Source: Pseudomonas sp. S09G 359 (GTDB taxonomy: Bacteria; Pseudomonadota; Gammaproteobacteria; Pseudomonadales; Pseudomonadaceae). Taken from it: DNA of 64,000 bases. Below, piece by piece: positions 1 to 8,548 of the stretch. The position numbers and the translations under genes are program-made. The stretch's first letter is position 1; each line of letters begins with the position of its first letter. The notes beneath the pieces are model-generated. The model saw nothing but the letters and a program-made list of their open reading frames with translations. It searched no databases and was not told the origin of the DNA. Location: the NCBI RefSeq assembly GCF_002843605.1, contig NZ_CP025263.1, forward strand, positions 4,493,501-4,557,500. The letters are read 5' to 3'.

Positions 1-656
1 AGGAAACCGCCGTCGCCCTGCACCGGTTCGATGATGATCGCCGCCACCCGCTCCGGCGCCACCTGGGTCGCCAGCAGTTCATCGAGGGCGTTCAGCGCTA
101 CGTCGCTGGTCACGCCGCGATAGGCATTCGGGTAAGGGGTGTGGAACACCTCCGGGGCGAACGGCCCGAAGTTCTGTTTGTAGGGCTGGCTCATGCCGGT
201 GAGCGTGGTGCCGAGCAAGGTACGGCCATGGAAGCCGCCCCGAAACGCGATCACTGCCGAGCGATTGGTATGGGCGCGGGCGATTTTCACCGCATTTTCC
301 ACTGCCTCGGCGCCGGAGGTGAAAAACGCCGCTTTGTAAGCCTCCTGCCCGCCGACCATTTCACACAGGCGCTGCGCCAGATCGAGGTAAGGCTGGTAGG
401 CCACCACCTGGAAACAGGCATGGGACACCTTCTGCAACTGGGCCTGCACCGCAGCCACCACCTTGGGGTGGTTGTGGCCGATGTTGAGCACGCCGATGCC
501 GCCGACGAAGTCCAGGTAACGCTTGCCATCCACGTCCCACAACTCGGCGCCCTGGGCCCGGTCGATCACCAGCGGGTGCGCGGTCACCAGGCCACGGGGC
601 ACGAATTGATCGCGCTGACGGAGCAAATGAGGGGTTTCGTCGACTTTGCTGTTCAT
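1..656 (-). CDS. gabT: class III aminotransferase, 4-aminobutyrate type, N-terminal part
   Basis: PLP-dependent fold-type I aminotransferase, probably moving the amino group of GABA (or a similar omega-amino acid) to 2-oxoglutarate to give succinate semialdehyde. The gene begins at an ATG (MNSKVDETPHLLRQRDQF) and runs off the left edge, so about 218 residues are visible and the PLP lysine is not in view. Seen are the family segments FTSGAEAVENAVKIAR, GGFHGRT and IIIEPVQGDGGF, the last leading to the cofactor-contacting aspartate. A GabD-like succinate semialdehyde dehydrogenase lies at 2999-4459 on the same strand, which fits GABA use, although a plus-strand gene separates the two. PuuE or another omega-aminotransferase is an alternative. 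Confidence 0.85.
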   Translation of the reverse strand, partial: MNSKVDETPHLLRQRDQFVPRGLVTAHPLVIDRAQGAELWDVDGKRYLDFVGGIGVLNIGHNHPKVVAAVQAQLQKVSHACFQVVAYQPYLDLAQRLCEMVGGQEAYKAAFFTSGAEAVENAVKIARAHTNRSAVIAFRGGFHGRTLLGTTLTGMSQPYKQNFGPFAPEVFHTPYPNAYRGVTSDVALNALDELLATQVAPERVAAIIIEPVQGDGGF

Positions 657-849
657 GGCATTTCCCATCGTGAGTCCGGCAACCGGAAGGCGGTTGCGAT
701 GCTGTTCAGATTACGGCGTGCCCGCAACGAACTACGCCGAACTTGGCCCGTGAGAAATTCGGATCAACTGTTTTGCCCCTGCCTTTCAACAGATCCTGCG
801 CCGGCCTTGGGGGATGATGATCGCTACCTAAACCCTGCAGGAAATGCCC

Positions 850-1776
850 ATGGCCTTGCTCTATAAAGCTGACCCGGTGCGCGGCCAACACTGGCAGGCG
901 CTGTTTGCCGAACACGCGCCGGATATCGAGTGGCGCGCCTGGCCGGATATCGGCAACCCCGAGGAAGTCGAGTACCTGGCCGCCTGGCAGGCGCCGGATG
1001 ATCTGCAGCAAGTGCTGCCCAACCTGAAAGTGTTGTTTGCCTTGTCGGCAGGTGTAGATCAGTTGGACCTGTCCCGCTTGCCGCCCGAACTGCCGGTGGT
1101 ACGCCTGCTCGACCCGGGCATCACCCGTGGCATGTGCGAATACGCCAGTTGGGCGGTGCTCAGCCTGCACCGGGATATGCTGCGCTACCGTCAGCAGCAG
1201 GCCGCACGCTGCTGGCAGGCGCACCTGTTGCAGCCGGCGGCGAACCGCCGCGTCGGCGTGATGGGCCTGGGCGCCCAGGCCCAGCAGATTTTGGCAACCT
1301 TGGCACCGCTTGGGTTTGCCTTATCGGGCTGGGCCCGTAGTGTTCATGCGATTGCCGGTGTGGACTGTTATGCGAGCGAGGCGCAGTTGCCGGCGTTTCT
1401 GAATCAGTGCGACATTCTGCTGTGTGTGCTGCCGTTGACCGAGCAGACCCAGGGCATTCTCGACCGCCAGCTGTTTGCGCAACTGCCACGGGGCGCAGCG
1501 CTGATCAACATGGGCCGTGGCGCGCACCTGGTGGAAGAGGACTTGCTGGAAGCACTCGACAGCGGCCAACTGAGCGCTGCAGTGCTGGATGTGCTGCAGG
1601 AGGAACCGGCACCGGCGGACCATCCATTCTGGGACCACCCGCAGGTTGTGCTGACACCGCATATTGCCGCCATGACCCAGCCGGCGAGTGCGTTTGGGGT
1701 GTTGTTGGAGAATATTCGGCGATTTGAACGGGCAGAACCAATGGTAGGTGAAGTGGACCGCCACAAAGGCTACTGA
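850..1776 (+). CDS. ghrA: D-2-hydroxyacid dehydrogenase, glyoxylate/hydroxypyruvate reductase A type
   Basis: NAD(P)H-dependent reductase of 308 residues, expected to reduce glyoxylate to glycolate and hydroxypyruvate to glycerate in the cytoplasm. It has the GhrA layout: substrate domain with SAGVDQLDLSRLP, nucleotide fold at VGVMGLGAQAQQIL, catalytic Arg in INMGRGAHLVEEDL, Glu in LDVLQEEPAPADHPFW and the acid His in TPHIAAMTQP. The ATG at 850 is preferred over the in-frame ATG at 844, because AGGAA at 839-843 sits 6 bases before 850 but directly abuts 844. It stands alone between minus-strand genes, divergent from the aminotransferase with 193 bp between them. Confidence 0.85.
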   Translation: MALLYKADPVRGQHWQALFAEHAPDIEWRAWPDIGNPEEVEYLAAWQAPDDLQQVLPNLKVLFALSAGVDQLDLSRLPPELPVVRLLDPGITRGMCEYASWAVLSLHRDMLRYRQQQAARCWQAHLLQPAANRRVGVMGLGAQAQQILATLAPLGFALSGWARSVHAIAGVDCYASEAQLPAFLNQCDILLCVLPLTEQTQGILDRQLFAQLPRGAALINMGRGAHLVEEDLLEALDSGQLSAAVLDVLQEEPAPADHPFWDHPQVVLTPHIAAMTQPASAFGVLLENIRRFERAEPMVGEVDRHKGY

Positions 1777-1789
1777 TGCATGCAAATCA

Positions 1790-1885
1790 AAATGTGGGAG
1801 GGGGCTTGCCCCCGATAGCGGTGCATCAGCTACAAAATCTGTTGCTGACCCAGAGCTATCGGGGGCAAGCCCCCTCCTACATTTT
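1790..1885. repeat. REP doublet (REPIN-like)
   Basis: Two inverted REP arms, GTGGGAGGGGGCTTGCCCCC and its complement GGGGGCAAGCCCCCTCC, separated by about 45 bases. It lies between the convergent ghrA-like and ttuC-like genes and could act as a bidirectional transcription end. The same family recurs at 35284, 36750 and 44371. Confidence 0.85.
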
Positions 1886-1899
1886 TAACCGTGTTCGCG

Positions 1900-2985
1900 T
1901 TAGAGATGGAGCCTTTCGGTAATTGCCCAGCCGACATCCTGGGTTGAACCTTGCCCGCCCAGATCCGGGGTAATCGGCCCTTCTGCAATCACCGCCTCAA
2001 TCGCCTGCAAAATCCCATCATGGGCCGCCCGATACCGCGAATCCCCATTGCCAAGAAACTCCAGCATCAACGCCCCCGACCAGATCATCGCAATCGGGTT
2101 GGCGATATTCTGCCCATAAATATCCGGCGCCGAGCCATGCACCGGTTCGAACAACGAGGGAAAGCGCCGCTCGGGATCGAGGTTGGCCGACGGCGCAATG
2201 CCAATCGTCCCGGCACACGCCGGCCCCAGGTCGGAGAGGATATCGCCGAACAGGTTCGACGCCACCACCACGTCGAACCGATCCGGTTGCAACACAAACC
2301 GCGCACACAGGATGTCGATATGCTGCTTGTCCCAGCTCACCTCGGGATAGTTGGCCGCCATCAAGGCGGTGCGCTCATCCCAGTACGGCATGCTGATGGA
2401 GATCCCGTTGGACTTGGTCGCCGCCGTGAGCTTTTTGCGCGGGCGGGTCTGGGCCAGGTCGAAGGCGAACTTGAGGATGCGATCAACCCCGCGTCGGGTG
2501 AACACCGACTCCTGCAGCACGAACTCATGCTCGGTGCCCTCGAACATCTTGCCGCCCACCGATGAATATTCGCCCTCGGTGTTTTCGCGGATCACCACAA
2601 AGTCGATATCCCCCGGTTCACGCCCGGCCAGCGGGCACGGCACGCCGGGGAACAGACGCACCGGGCGGATATTCACGTACTGGTCGAAGTCGCGCCGGAA
2701 CTTGAGCAACGAGCCCCACAGGGAGATATGGTCCGGCACCTTGTCCGGCCAGCCCACCGCGCCGAAGTAAATCGCGTCGAAGCCCTTGAGCTGCTCGAAC
2801 CAGTCGTCGGGCATCATCTGCCCGTGTTCCAGGTAGTAATCGCAGTGGGCCCAGTCGAGCACCTCGATGCTCAGGTTCAAGTCCCAGATCCTGGCGGCCT
2901 GTTCCAGTACCCGCAGCCCTTCGGGCAGCACTTCCTTGCCAATGCCATCGCCGGCAATCGCGGCGATTCTAAATGCCTTGCTCAT
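1900..2985 (-). CDS. ttuC: tartrate/D-malate dehydrogenase (decarboxylating), IMDH/IDH family
   Basis: NAD- and divalent-metal-dependent beta-decarboxylating dehydrogenase of 361 residues, family of isopropylmalate and isocitrate dehydrogenases. Seen are IAAIAGDGIGKEVLPEG at the N-terminus, the substrate loop LLKFRRDFDQYVNIRPVRL, VVIRENTEGEYSSVGG, the catalytic Lys region (TAATKSNG), VASNLFGDILSDLGP with metal-binding Asp residues and FEPVHGSAPDIYGQ for cofactor binding. The WGSLLKFRRDFDQYVN stretch is typical of the tartrate/D-malate branch (TtuC, DmlA). It starts 13 bases after the GabD-like gene and is the last gene of the minus-strand train. Tartrate versus D-malate cannot be decided. Confidence 0.85.
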   Translation of the reverse strand: MSKAFRIAAIAGDGIGKEVLPEGLRVLEQAARIWDLNLSIEVLDWAHCDYYLEHGQMMPDDWFEQLKGFDAIYFGAVGWPDKVPDHISLWGSLLKFRRDFDQYVNIRPVRLFPGVPCPLAGREPGDIDFVVIRENTEGEYSSVGGKMFEGTEHEFVLQESVFTRRGVDRILKFAFDLAQTRPRKKLTAATKSNGISISMPYWDERTALMAANYPEVSWDKQHIDILCARFVLQPDRFDVVVASNLFGDILSDLGPACAGTIGIAPSANLDPERRFPSLFEPVHGSAPDIYGQNIANPIAMIWSGALMLEFLGNGDSRYRAAHDGILQAIEAVIAEGPITPDLGGQGSTQDVGWAITERLHL

Positions 2986-2998
2986 CGATGCTGCCTCG

Positions 2999-4459
2999 CT
3001 AGTTCAACCCGCCAATGTGGAAAGCTTTGACTTCAAGGTACTCATCCAGCCCGTACTTGCTGCCTTCGCGGCCCAGGCCCGACTGCTTGATACCGCCAAA
3101 CGGCGCGACTTCCATCGAGATGATCCCGGTGTTGAGGCCCACCATGCCGAACTCCAGGGCCTCGCCAAAGCGCCACGAACGCTGTAGGTCCTGGGTGAAA
3201 TAGTAGGCGCCCAGGCCATAAGGCGTGGCATTCGCCAAGGCCAGTGCCTCGGCCTCGTCGGTAAAGCGCATCAGCGGTGCCACCGGGCCGAAGGTTTCTT
3301 CGTTGGCCAGCAGCATGTCGGCGTGGCAGTCGCCGAGTACCGTGGGTTGCACAAACTGGCTGTCGCCCGTGGGGATCGCGCCGCACAACAGCCTGGCACC
3401 CTGGTTCAGGGCATCGTCGATGTGCCGCGCCACCTTGTTGACCGCCGCCAGGTTGATCAGCGGGCCGATGCTCACGCCCTCCTCCAGGCCATTGCCGACC
3501 CTGAGCTTGCCCACCTCCTCCACCAGGCGCGCGGCGAAACGTTCGTAGATACCGGCCTGCACCAAGATGCGGTTGGCACATACGCAGGTCTGCCCGGCAT
3601 TGCGAAACTTGCTCAGCATCACCCCGGCCACTGCCTGTTCCAGGTCGGCATCGTCAAACACGATAAACGGCGCATTGCCGCCCAGTTCCAGGCTCAAGCG
3701 CTTGATGTGTTCGGCGCTCTGGCGCATCAACAAGCGACCGACGGCGGTGGAGCCGGTGAAGGAAATCTTGCGCACCACCGGGCTGCGGGTGAGTGCTTCG
3801 CCAATCCCGGCGGGTAAGCCGGTGATCACGTTGAACACCCCGGCTGGAATGCCGACGCGCTCGGCCAGCACCGCCAGGGCCAGGGCCGACAGTGGCGTGA
3901 GGTCCGACGGCTTGACGATGATCGGGCAGCCGGCGGCCAGGGCCGGCGCGCATTTGCGCGTGATCATGGCGTTGGGGAAATTCCACGGGGTAATCGCGGC
4001 GCACACGCCCACGGGCTGCTTGAGGGTCAACAGGCGTCGGTCGCCGCTGGGCGCCGGCATGGTTTCGCCGTAGACCCGGCGCGCTTCCTCGGCGAACCAT
4101 TTGACGAAACCGGCGCCGTAGCGGATCTCGCCCTTGGCTTCATTGAGCGGCTTGCCCTGTTCCCAGGTCATGATCAGCGCCAGGTCGTCGAGGTTGTCGA
4201 GCATCGCCTGGAACCAGCGCTCCAGCAGCGCCGCACGTTCCGCTGCCGGGCGCGCGCGCCAGGCCGGCCAGGCACGTTCGGCGGCGGCGATGGCGCGGTG
4301 GGTGTCCAGCGCGTCCATGGCCGGCACACGTGCCAGCAGTTGGCCGGTGGCGGGGTCGTGGATGGCCAGGGTGGCGCCGCTGTCGGCAGCGGTCCACTGG
4401 CCATCGACGTAGGCGAGTTCAGCCAGGAGGCTGGGGTTTTGCAAGCGAGTAGTGAGCAT
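2999..4459 (-). CDS. gabD: succinate-semialdehyde dehydrogenase, NAD(P)-dependent
   Basis: Aldehyde dehydrogenase of 486 residues, close to the usual length of GabD. The oxyanion and cofactor segment TPWNFPNAMITRKCAPALAA, the general-base Glu in LELGGNAPFIVFDDADLE, the catalytic Cys in NAGQTCVCANR and the C-terminal FGGIKQSGLGREGSKYGL are all present, so it should be active. Expected reaction: succinate semialdehyde to succinate. It lies 117 bases downstream of the ArgE-like gene and 13 before ttuC. With the aminotransferase at the left edge it would complete GABA degradation; glutarate semialdehyde is a possible alternative substrate. Confidence 0.87.
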   Translation of the reverse strand: MLTTRLQNPSLLAELAYVDGQWTAADSGATLAIHDPATGQLLARVPAMDALDTHRAIAAAERAWPAWRARPAAERAALLERWFQAMLDNLDDLALIMTWEQGKPLNEAKGEIRYGAGFVKWFAEEARRVYGETMPAPSGDRRLLTLKQPVGVCAAITPWNFPNAMITRKCAPALAAGCPIIVKPSDLTPLSALALAVLAERVGIPAGVFNVITGLPAGIGEALTRSPVVRKISFTGSTAVGRLLMRQSAEHIKRLSLELGGNAPFIVFDDADLEQAVAGVMLSKFRNAGQTCVCANRILVQAGIYERFAARLVEEVGKLRVGNGLEEGVSIGPLINLAAVNKVARHIDDALNQGARLLCGAIPTGDSQFVQPTVLGDCHADMLLANEETFGPVAPLMRFTDEAEALALANATPYGLGAYYFTQDLQRSWRFGEALEFGMVGLNTGIISMEVAPFGGIKQSGLGREGSKYGLDEYLEVKAFHIGGLN

Positions 4460-4576
4460 GGTCGAGTCCTGATCCGAGACATGCTCCAGTCTAGGCAGGC
4501 ACCACGGACGAGGATGCCGAAAGCACGGTTACAGCAGCGTGCCGTGCTGAAATTCAGCCCAGGACGGCAGGCTCTG

Positions 4577-5734
4577 CTAGGCCGTCAGCGAACCGCGCAA
4601 ACCCTGTAGAAAGCGCTCGCCCGCGTCCATCTGGCTGATCTCGATAAACTCGTCGGGCTTGTGCGCCTGCTCGATGGAACCCGGCCCGCAGACCACCACC
4701 GGTACGTCCAGGCGCTGCTTGAACAGGCCGCCCTCGGTGCCGAACGAAACCTTGGCGGTACCGGTATCCGGCGCGGCGAATCTCTTGAGAAAGCGCACCG
4801 CCTCGACGCTGGGGTGGGTGTCGAGGCCGGGGTAGACATTCACGGTTTCAATCTCGATGGCCGCCACACTGGAGAGTTTTTGTGCCTCGCGCACGATCAC
4901 TTCGGCGCGTTCGCGCATCTGCTCGAGGAACTGGTCCAGGTCGTCGGCCGGCAGGTTGCGCACCTCGAAATCCAGGGTGCACAGGTTGGGCACGATATTC
5001 AGTGCCTTGCCGCCGCCGATCTGCCCGACATGCACGGTGCTGTACGGCACGTCGTAGTCGTGGTCCTGGGCGCCGTGTTGCTGCAACTGCTGCTGGCTTT
5101 CACGCAGCGCGGCGATAAAGTCGCAGGCCACGTGGATGGCGTTGACCGAACGCGGCGCCAGCGACGAATGCGCCTCCTGGCCACGACAATAGGTGCGATA
5201 GGAGCCCTTGCCCTTGTGGCCGAGCACGAATTGCATGTTGGTCGGTTCGCCGATCACGCACAAAAACGGTCGCACCGGCGCCAGGTGCAGCACGTCGAGC
5301 AAGCGCCGCACGCCCACGCAGCCGATCTCCTCGTCATGGGACAAGGCCAATTGCAGCGGGCGGCTCAACCTGTGCTCGGCGGCGTCCAGCAGCGCGTCGA
5401 TAGCCAGGGCGATAAAACCTTTCATGTCACAGCTGCCGCGCCCGTAGATGCGCCCGTCCTGCACCGTGGCGGCAAACGCCGGAAAGGTCCACGCCTGCCC
5501 CGCCGCCGGCACTACGTCGGTGTGCCCGGACAGCAACACGCCGGGCTGGTCCTTGGGCCCGGTGCTGGCGAACAGGTTGGCCTTCTTGCCGCTTGCATCC
5601 TTGACGATCAGCGACTCGATGCCCTTGGTCAGCAGCAGGTCGCGCACGTACTCGATCAAGGCCATGTTTGACTCGGACGATACCGTGTCGAACGCCATCA
5701 GTTTTTTCAGAATTTCCAGTACACGGGGTTTCAT
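4577..5734 (-). CDS. argE: acetylornithine deacetylase / M20 family deacylase
   Basis: Zinc-dependent M20/ArgE hydrolase of 385 residues. Metal and catalytic motifs are visible: LLSGHTDVVPAAGQ (His and Asp), YGRGSCDMKGFIALA (bridging Asp), LSHDEEIGCVGVRRLLD (catalytic Glu pair), GEPTNMQFVLGHKG and near the C-terminus VCGPGSIEQAHKPDEFI with the last metal His. The family removes N-acyl groups from amino acids. The start overlaps the stop of the upstream flavoprotein (ATGA), so it is translationally coupled to a catabolic dehydrogenase rather than to arginine synthesis. It probably deacylates an amino acid released or imported by this operon. Confidence 0.8.
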   Translation of the reverse strand: MKPRVLEILKKLMAFDTVSSESNMALIEYVRDLLLTKGIESLIVKDASGKKANLFASTGPKDQPGVLLSGHTDVVPAAGQAWTFPAFAATVQDGRIYGRGSCDMKGFIALAIDALLDAAEHRLSRPLQLALSHDEEIGCVGVRRLLDVLHLAPVRPFLCVIGEPTNMQFVLGHKGKGSYRTYCRGQEAHSSLAPRSVNAIHVACDFIAALRESQQQLQQHGAQDHDYDVPYSTVHVGQIGGGKALNIVPNLCTLDFEVRNLPADDLDQFLEQMRERAEVIVREAQKLSSVAAIEIETVNVYPGLDTHPSVEAVRFLKRFAAPDTGTAKVSFGTEGGLFKQRLDVPVVVCGPGSIEQAHKPDEFIEISQMDAGERFLQGLRGSLTA

Positions 5735-6885
5735 GAGGCCTGGCTCCGTTGCTCGGCAGGAAGGGCAAAACGGCTGATAGAAAACGCCGCGATCGGCGTG
5801 CTGGTGGCGCCAGTGCTAAGCAGTTCGGCCATCACATCACCGACACCCGGGCCCAGCTGGAATCCATGGCCGCAGAAACCGAAGGCGTAGAACAGGCCAT
5901 CGACGCTGCCGCTGGGGCCCATGACCGGCAGCGAGTCCGGCAGGTAGCCCTCGATGCCGCTCCACACGCGGATGATATTCAGGTTACCCACGCCCGGCAG
6001 CAGGCGGCGCATTTGGCTGAGCTGGTTGAGGATGCTCCGCGGCTCCACGTAGGCGCGGCGGTTGAGCATGTCGGGTTTGCTGCGATAACCGCCGCCAATG
6101 ACGATATTGCCGCGGGGGATCTGGCGAAAGTAGATCACTTCCTCGGGGATCTTGGTGTACACGCCGATCACGGTCGGCAGCGCGTAGGGCACGGGCTCGG
6201 TCACCGCCATTTGCGGGCCATGGGTGTCCAGCGGCACCGGTTCGCCGAATTGCGCCGAGAGTTTCTGGCCCCAGGCGCCGGCGGTAATCAGCAATTGCGC
6301 GGCCTGGAACTGGCGGCCGTCGGTGGTAGTGACGTGGAAATCGGCGCCTATTTTTTGCACCTCGGCGACTTCGGTGCGCTCTTCAATCCGTGCGCCCAGG
6401 CGAATGGCCGCGCGGGCAAAAGCCGGTGCCGCCAGGCGTGGGTTGGCGTGACCGTCGTGGGGGGCGTAGGAGCCGCCTTTCACGTCCGGGCCGAGGAAAC
6501 CAAAGCGCCGGTGCAACTCGGCGCCGCGATAGATTTTGAGGTCCAGTTGCTCGGCTTCCGGTGCGGCGGCGTAAGCCTCCAGCTCGGCGATTTCATCCTC
6601 GCGATAACACACGCGCATGTGGCCGCTGGGGATAAATTCGAGGTCATCGTCGATCAGTTCCGGCAGGCGTTTCCACAGCGCCCAGGAGCGGTTGGCCAGG
6701 GCCAATTGGCCGAGGAAGCGCCCTTGCCGGCGCACATTGCCGAAGTTCACACCACTGGCATATTGGCCAATCTGGTCGCGCTCCAGCAGGATCACCGACT
6801 GCCCGCGCCGGCGCAGGAAAAACGCCGTCGCCGCGCCCATCAGGCCACCGCCGACAATCACCACATCTGCTTTTTGCACGCTCAT
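5731..6885 (-). CDS. FAD-dependent amino acid/opine dehydrogenase, catalytic beta subunit (HcnC/OoxB-like)
   Basis: DAO-family flavoprotein of 384 residues with the dinucleotide motif DVVIVGGGLMGAATAFFLRR at the N-terminus and the C-terminal FAD contact GFCGHGFQLGPGVGDVMAEL. The family oxidises the C-N bond of secondary amines and D-amino acids (sarcosine, D-proline, opines, glycine in HcnC). Both ends overlap neighbours by ATGA, placing it tightly between the alpha-type flavoprotein and the deacylase. This arrangement, with an alpha subunit and a small 2Fe-2S protein, is that of heterotrimeric opine oxidase, D-hydroxyproline dehydrogenase and cyanide synthase. The substrate is not identified. 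Confidence 0.8.
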   Translation of the reverse strand: MSVQKADVVIVGGGLMGAATAFFLRRRGQSVILLERDQIGQYASGVNFGNVRRQGRFLGQLALANRSWALWKRLPELIDDDLEFIPSGHMRVCYREDEIAELEAYAAAPEAEQLDLKIYRGAELHRRFGFLGPDVKGGSYAPHDGHANPRLAAPAFARAAIRLGARIEERTEVAEVQKIGADFHVTTTDGRQFQAAQLLITAGAWGQKLSAQFGEPVPLDTHGPQMAVTEPVPYALPTVIGVYTKIPEEVIYFRQIPRGNIVIGGGYRSKPDMLNRRAYVEPRSILNQLSQMRRLLPGVGNLNIIRVWSGIEGYLPDSLPVMGPSGSVDGLFYAFGFCGHGFQLGPGVGDVMAELLSTGATSTPIAAFSISRFALPAEQRSQAS

Positions 6886-8258
6886 GGCGTGACCTCCTCG
6901 GTGAGCATCGACAACGGTTTGACCGGCGCCTGGCCGCGCTGGCGGCCGACTTCCTGGACCTGCACGCCGGCGGCGGCGGCAATCACTTCAGCCCCCGCCT
7001 GGGAGCAGTAACGCCCCTGGCAGCGGCCCATGCCGACCCGGCTGAAGGCCTTGGCACGGTTGACTTCACAGGCGCCCTTTTCGTTCACGGTACGGCGCAA
7101 TTCACCCGCACTGATCATCTCGCAGCGGCACACGATGGCACTGTCTGGTAACGCCCCGGCTTGCGCGCTGGGCCAAGGGAACGCCTGGGCCAGGCCAAGG
7201 CGGAATTGATCCATCACCGCCAGCGCCTGCTGCTGTTGGTCACGCACGGCGTTGTCCACCGGCAGCTGTTGATCTTCGAGCAACGCCAACGCTACCAGGC
7301 GCCCGGCGTGCTCGGCGGCATCCGCGCCGCGAATCTTCGAGCCGTCACCGGCTGCGTACACCCCCTTTACCGAGGTGCGCCCGGCGGCGTCAGTCGCCAG
7401 CCACCATTGGCTGGAAGCATGATCAAAGGCCATGGCGCAGCCGGCCAGGTCGCCCAGCTGGGTTTCCGGGCGCAGGTGGTAACCCAGCGCGACGGCATCG
7501 GCCTGCACCGTCAGCTCCTGCCCGTTACCTGCGGTGAAGCGCACGCCGCCGACGCCATTGAGCGCATCGCCCAGCACTTGCAGCGGCTTGATCCCCAGGT
7601 GCACCGCCACTTTGGCGCGATACAGCTGGGCCAATAATTTGAGCCCGGTGAACAACACCCCCGGACGCGCCAGCAGCTTGGGCAAGGCCTTGATCCGCAG
7701 GCTCATTGGCGACGTATCCAGCACCGCCGCCACCTCGGCACCGGCCTTGATGTACTGGCTGGCGACCAGGTACAGCAACGGCCCGCTGCCCATGAACACC
7801 ACGCGATGCCCGATCGACACGGCCTGGTTTTTCAGTGCGATCTGCGCCCCGCCCAGGCTGTAGGTGCCCGCCAGCTGCCAGCCCTCGATGGGCATCAAAC
7901 GGTCAGTGGCGCCGGTGCAGAGGATCAGCGCGTCGTAGTCCACCGTGCTGTGACGGCCTTGGCTCACGCAGCACAACTGCCCTGGCGTGAGGTTCCACAC
8001 CAGGGTGTCGGGGCGGTAGTCGATGGCGCTGCGCAGGCGGTCGAAGCTGTCGTGCAGGGCTTGGGCCTTGGCGGCTTCCGTGCCGTATAGCGTGGTGTAG
8101 TCGCGGGTAAAGCCTTGAGGCTGGCGACGGTAGATCTGCCCGCCGTCGCGGCGGTTTTCATCGATCAGGATCGGCTTGATACCGGCGGCCAGCAGGGTTT
8201 CGGCGCAACGCACCCCGGCCGGCCCGGCACCGACAATGACTACCCGTGCAATGGCCAT
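6882..8258 (-). CDS. FAD/NAD(P)-dependent oxidoreductase, alpha subunit (HcnB/OoxA-like)
   Basis: Flavoprotein of 458 residues. N-terminal FAD motif VVIVGAGPAGVRCAETLLAAG, a second Rossmann motif around HRVVFMGSGPLLYLVASQY, and the FAD aspartate in KGVYAAGDGSKIRGADAAEHAG. The C-terminus has a BFD-like [2Fe-2S] domain with cysteines in VCRCEMISAGELR and VGMGRCQGRYCSQ. It is the expected electron-relay subunit between the catalytic DAO-type subunit and the small ferredoxin-like subunit. It overlaps the latter by 19 bases upstream and the former by ATGA downstream. Confidence 0.82.
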   Translation of the reverse strand: MAIARVVIVGAGPAGVRCAETLLAAGIKPILIDENRRDGGQIYRRQPQGFTRDYTTLYGTEAAKAQALHDSFDRLRSAIDYRPDTLVWNLTPGQLCCVSQGRHSTVDYDALILCTGATDRLMPIEGWQLAGTYSLGGAQIALKNQAVSIGHRVVFMGSGPLLYLVASQYIKAGAEVAAVLDTSPMSLRIKALPKLLARPGVLFTGLKLLAQLYRAKVAVHLGIKPLQVLGDALNGVGGVRFTAGNGQELTVQADAVALGYHLRPETQLGDLAGCAMAFDHASSQWWLATDAAGRTSVKGVYAAGDGSKIRGADAAEHAGRLVALALLEDQQLPVDNAVRDQQQQALAVMDQFRLGLAQAFPWPSAQAGALPDSAIVCRCEMISAGELRRTVNEKGACEVNRAKAFSRVGMGRCQGRYCSQAGAEVIAAAAGVQVQEVGRQRGQAPVKPLSMLTEEVTP

Positions 8259-8548
8259 GTTGCCTCCGGTTGTGTGGTGACAATTTCCAGCCCGTCACGG
8301 ACTTCATTGGAACAGGCACGCAGGCGCTCTCCCGTGCGTGTCCATACCCAACAGTCCTGGCACGCGCCCATCAGGCAAAAACCGGCGCGGCGCCCGCTGT
8401 CGAATTCGGATTGGCGCAAGGCGTTGCCCTGGGTCAGCAGCGCGACCATCAAGGTATCGCCCTGCAGCGCTTGGATGGGTGTGCCATCCACGGTCAGGCT
8501 GACCGTCGGCCGGCCCTGTTCGGCCAGCCGCACAAAACGCCCCTTCAT
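8240..8548 (-). CDS. small (2Fe-2S)-binding subunit (HcnA-like)
   Basis: Protein of 102 residues with a plant-type ferredoxin fold of the kind fused to or paired with sarcosine/opine oxidases. It begins with a beta-rich part (VSLTVDGTPIQALQGDTLMVALL) followed by iron-sulfur cysteines in GFCLMGACQDCWV and a fourth in ERLRACS. It overlaps the ATPase gene upstream (ATGA) and the alpha subunit downstream. It would pass electrons in the heterotrimer; it is too divergent in context to be called cyanide synthase. Confidence 0.8.
   Translation of the reverse strand: MKGRFVRLAEQGRPTVSLTVDGTPIQALQGDTLMVALLTQGNALRQSEFDSGRRAGFCLMGACQDCWVWTRTGERLRACSNEVRDGLEIVTTQPEATWPLHG

Noticed and set aside
5731-8548. 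D-hydroxyproline dehydrogenase operon
   Set aside because: The subunit set would fit, but hydroxyproline epimerase and the DapA-like deaminase of that pathway are absent from the neighbourhood.
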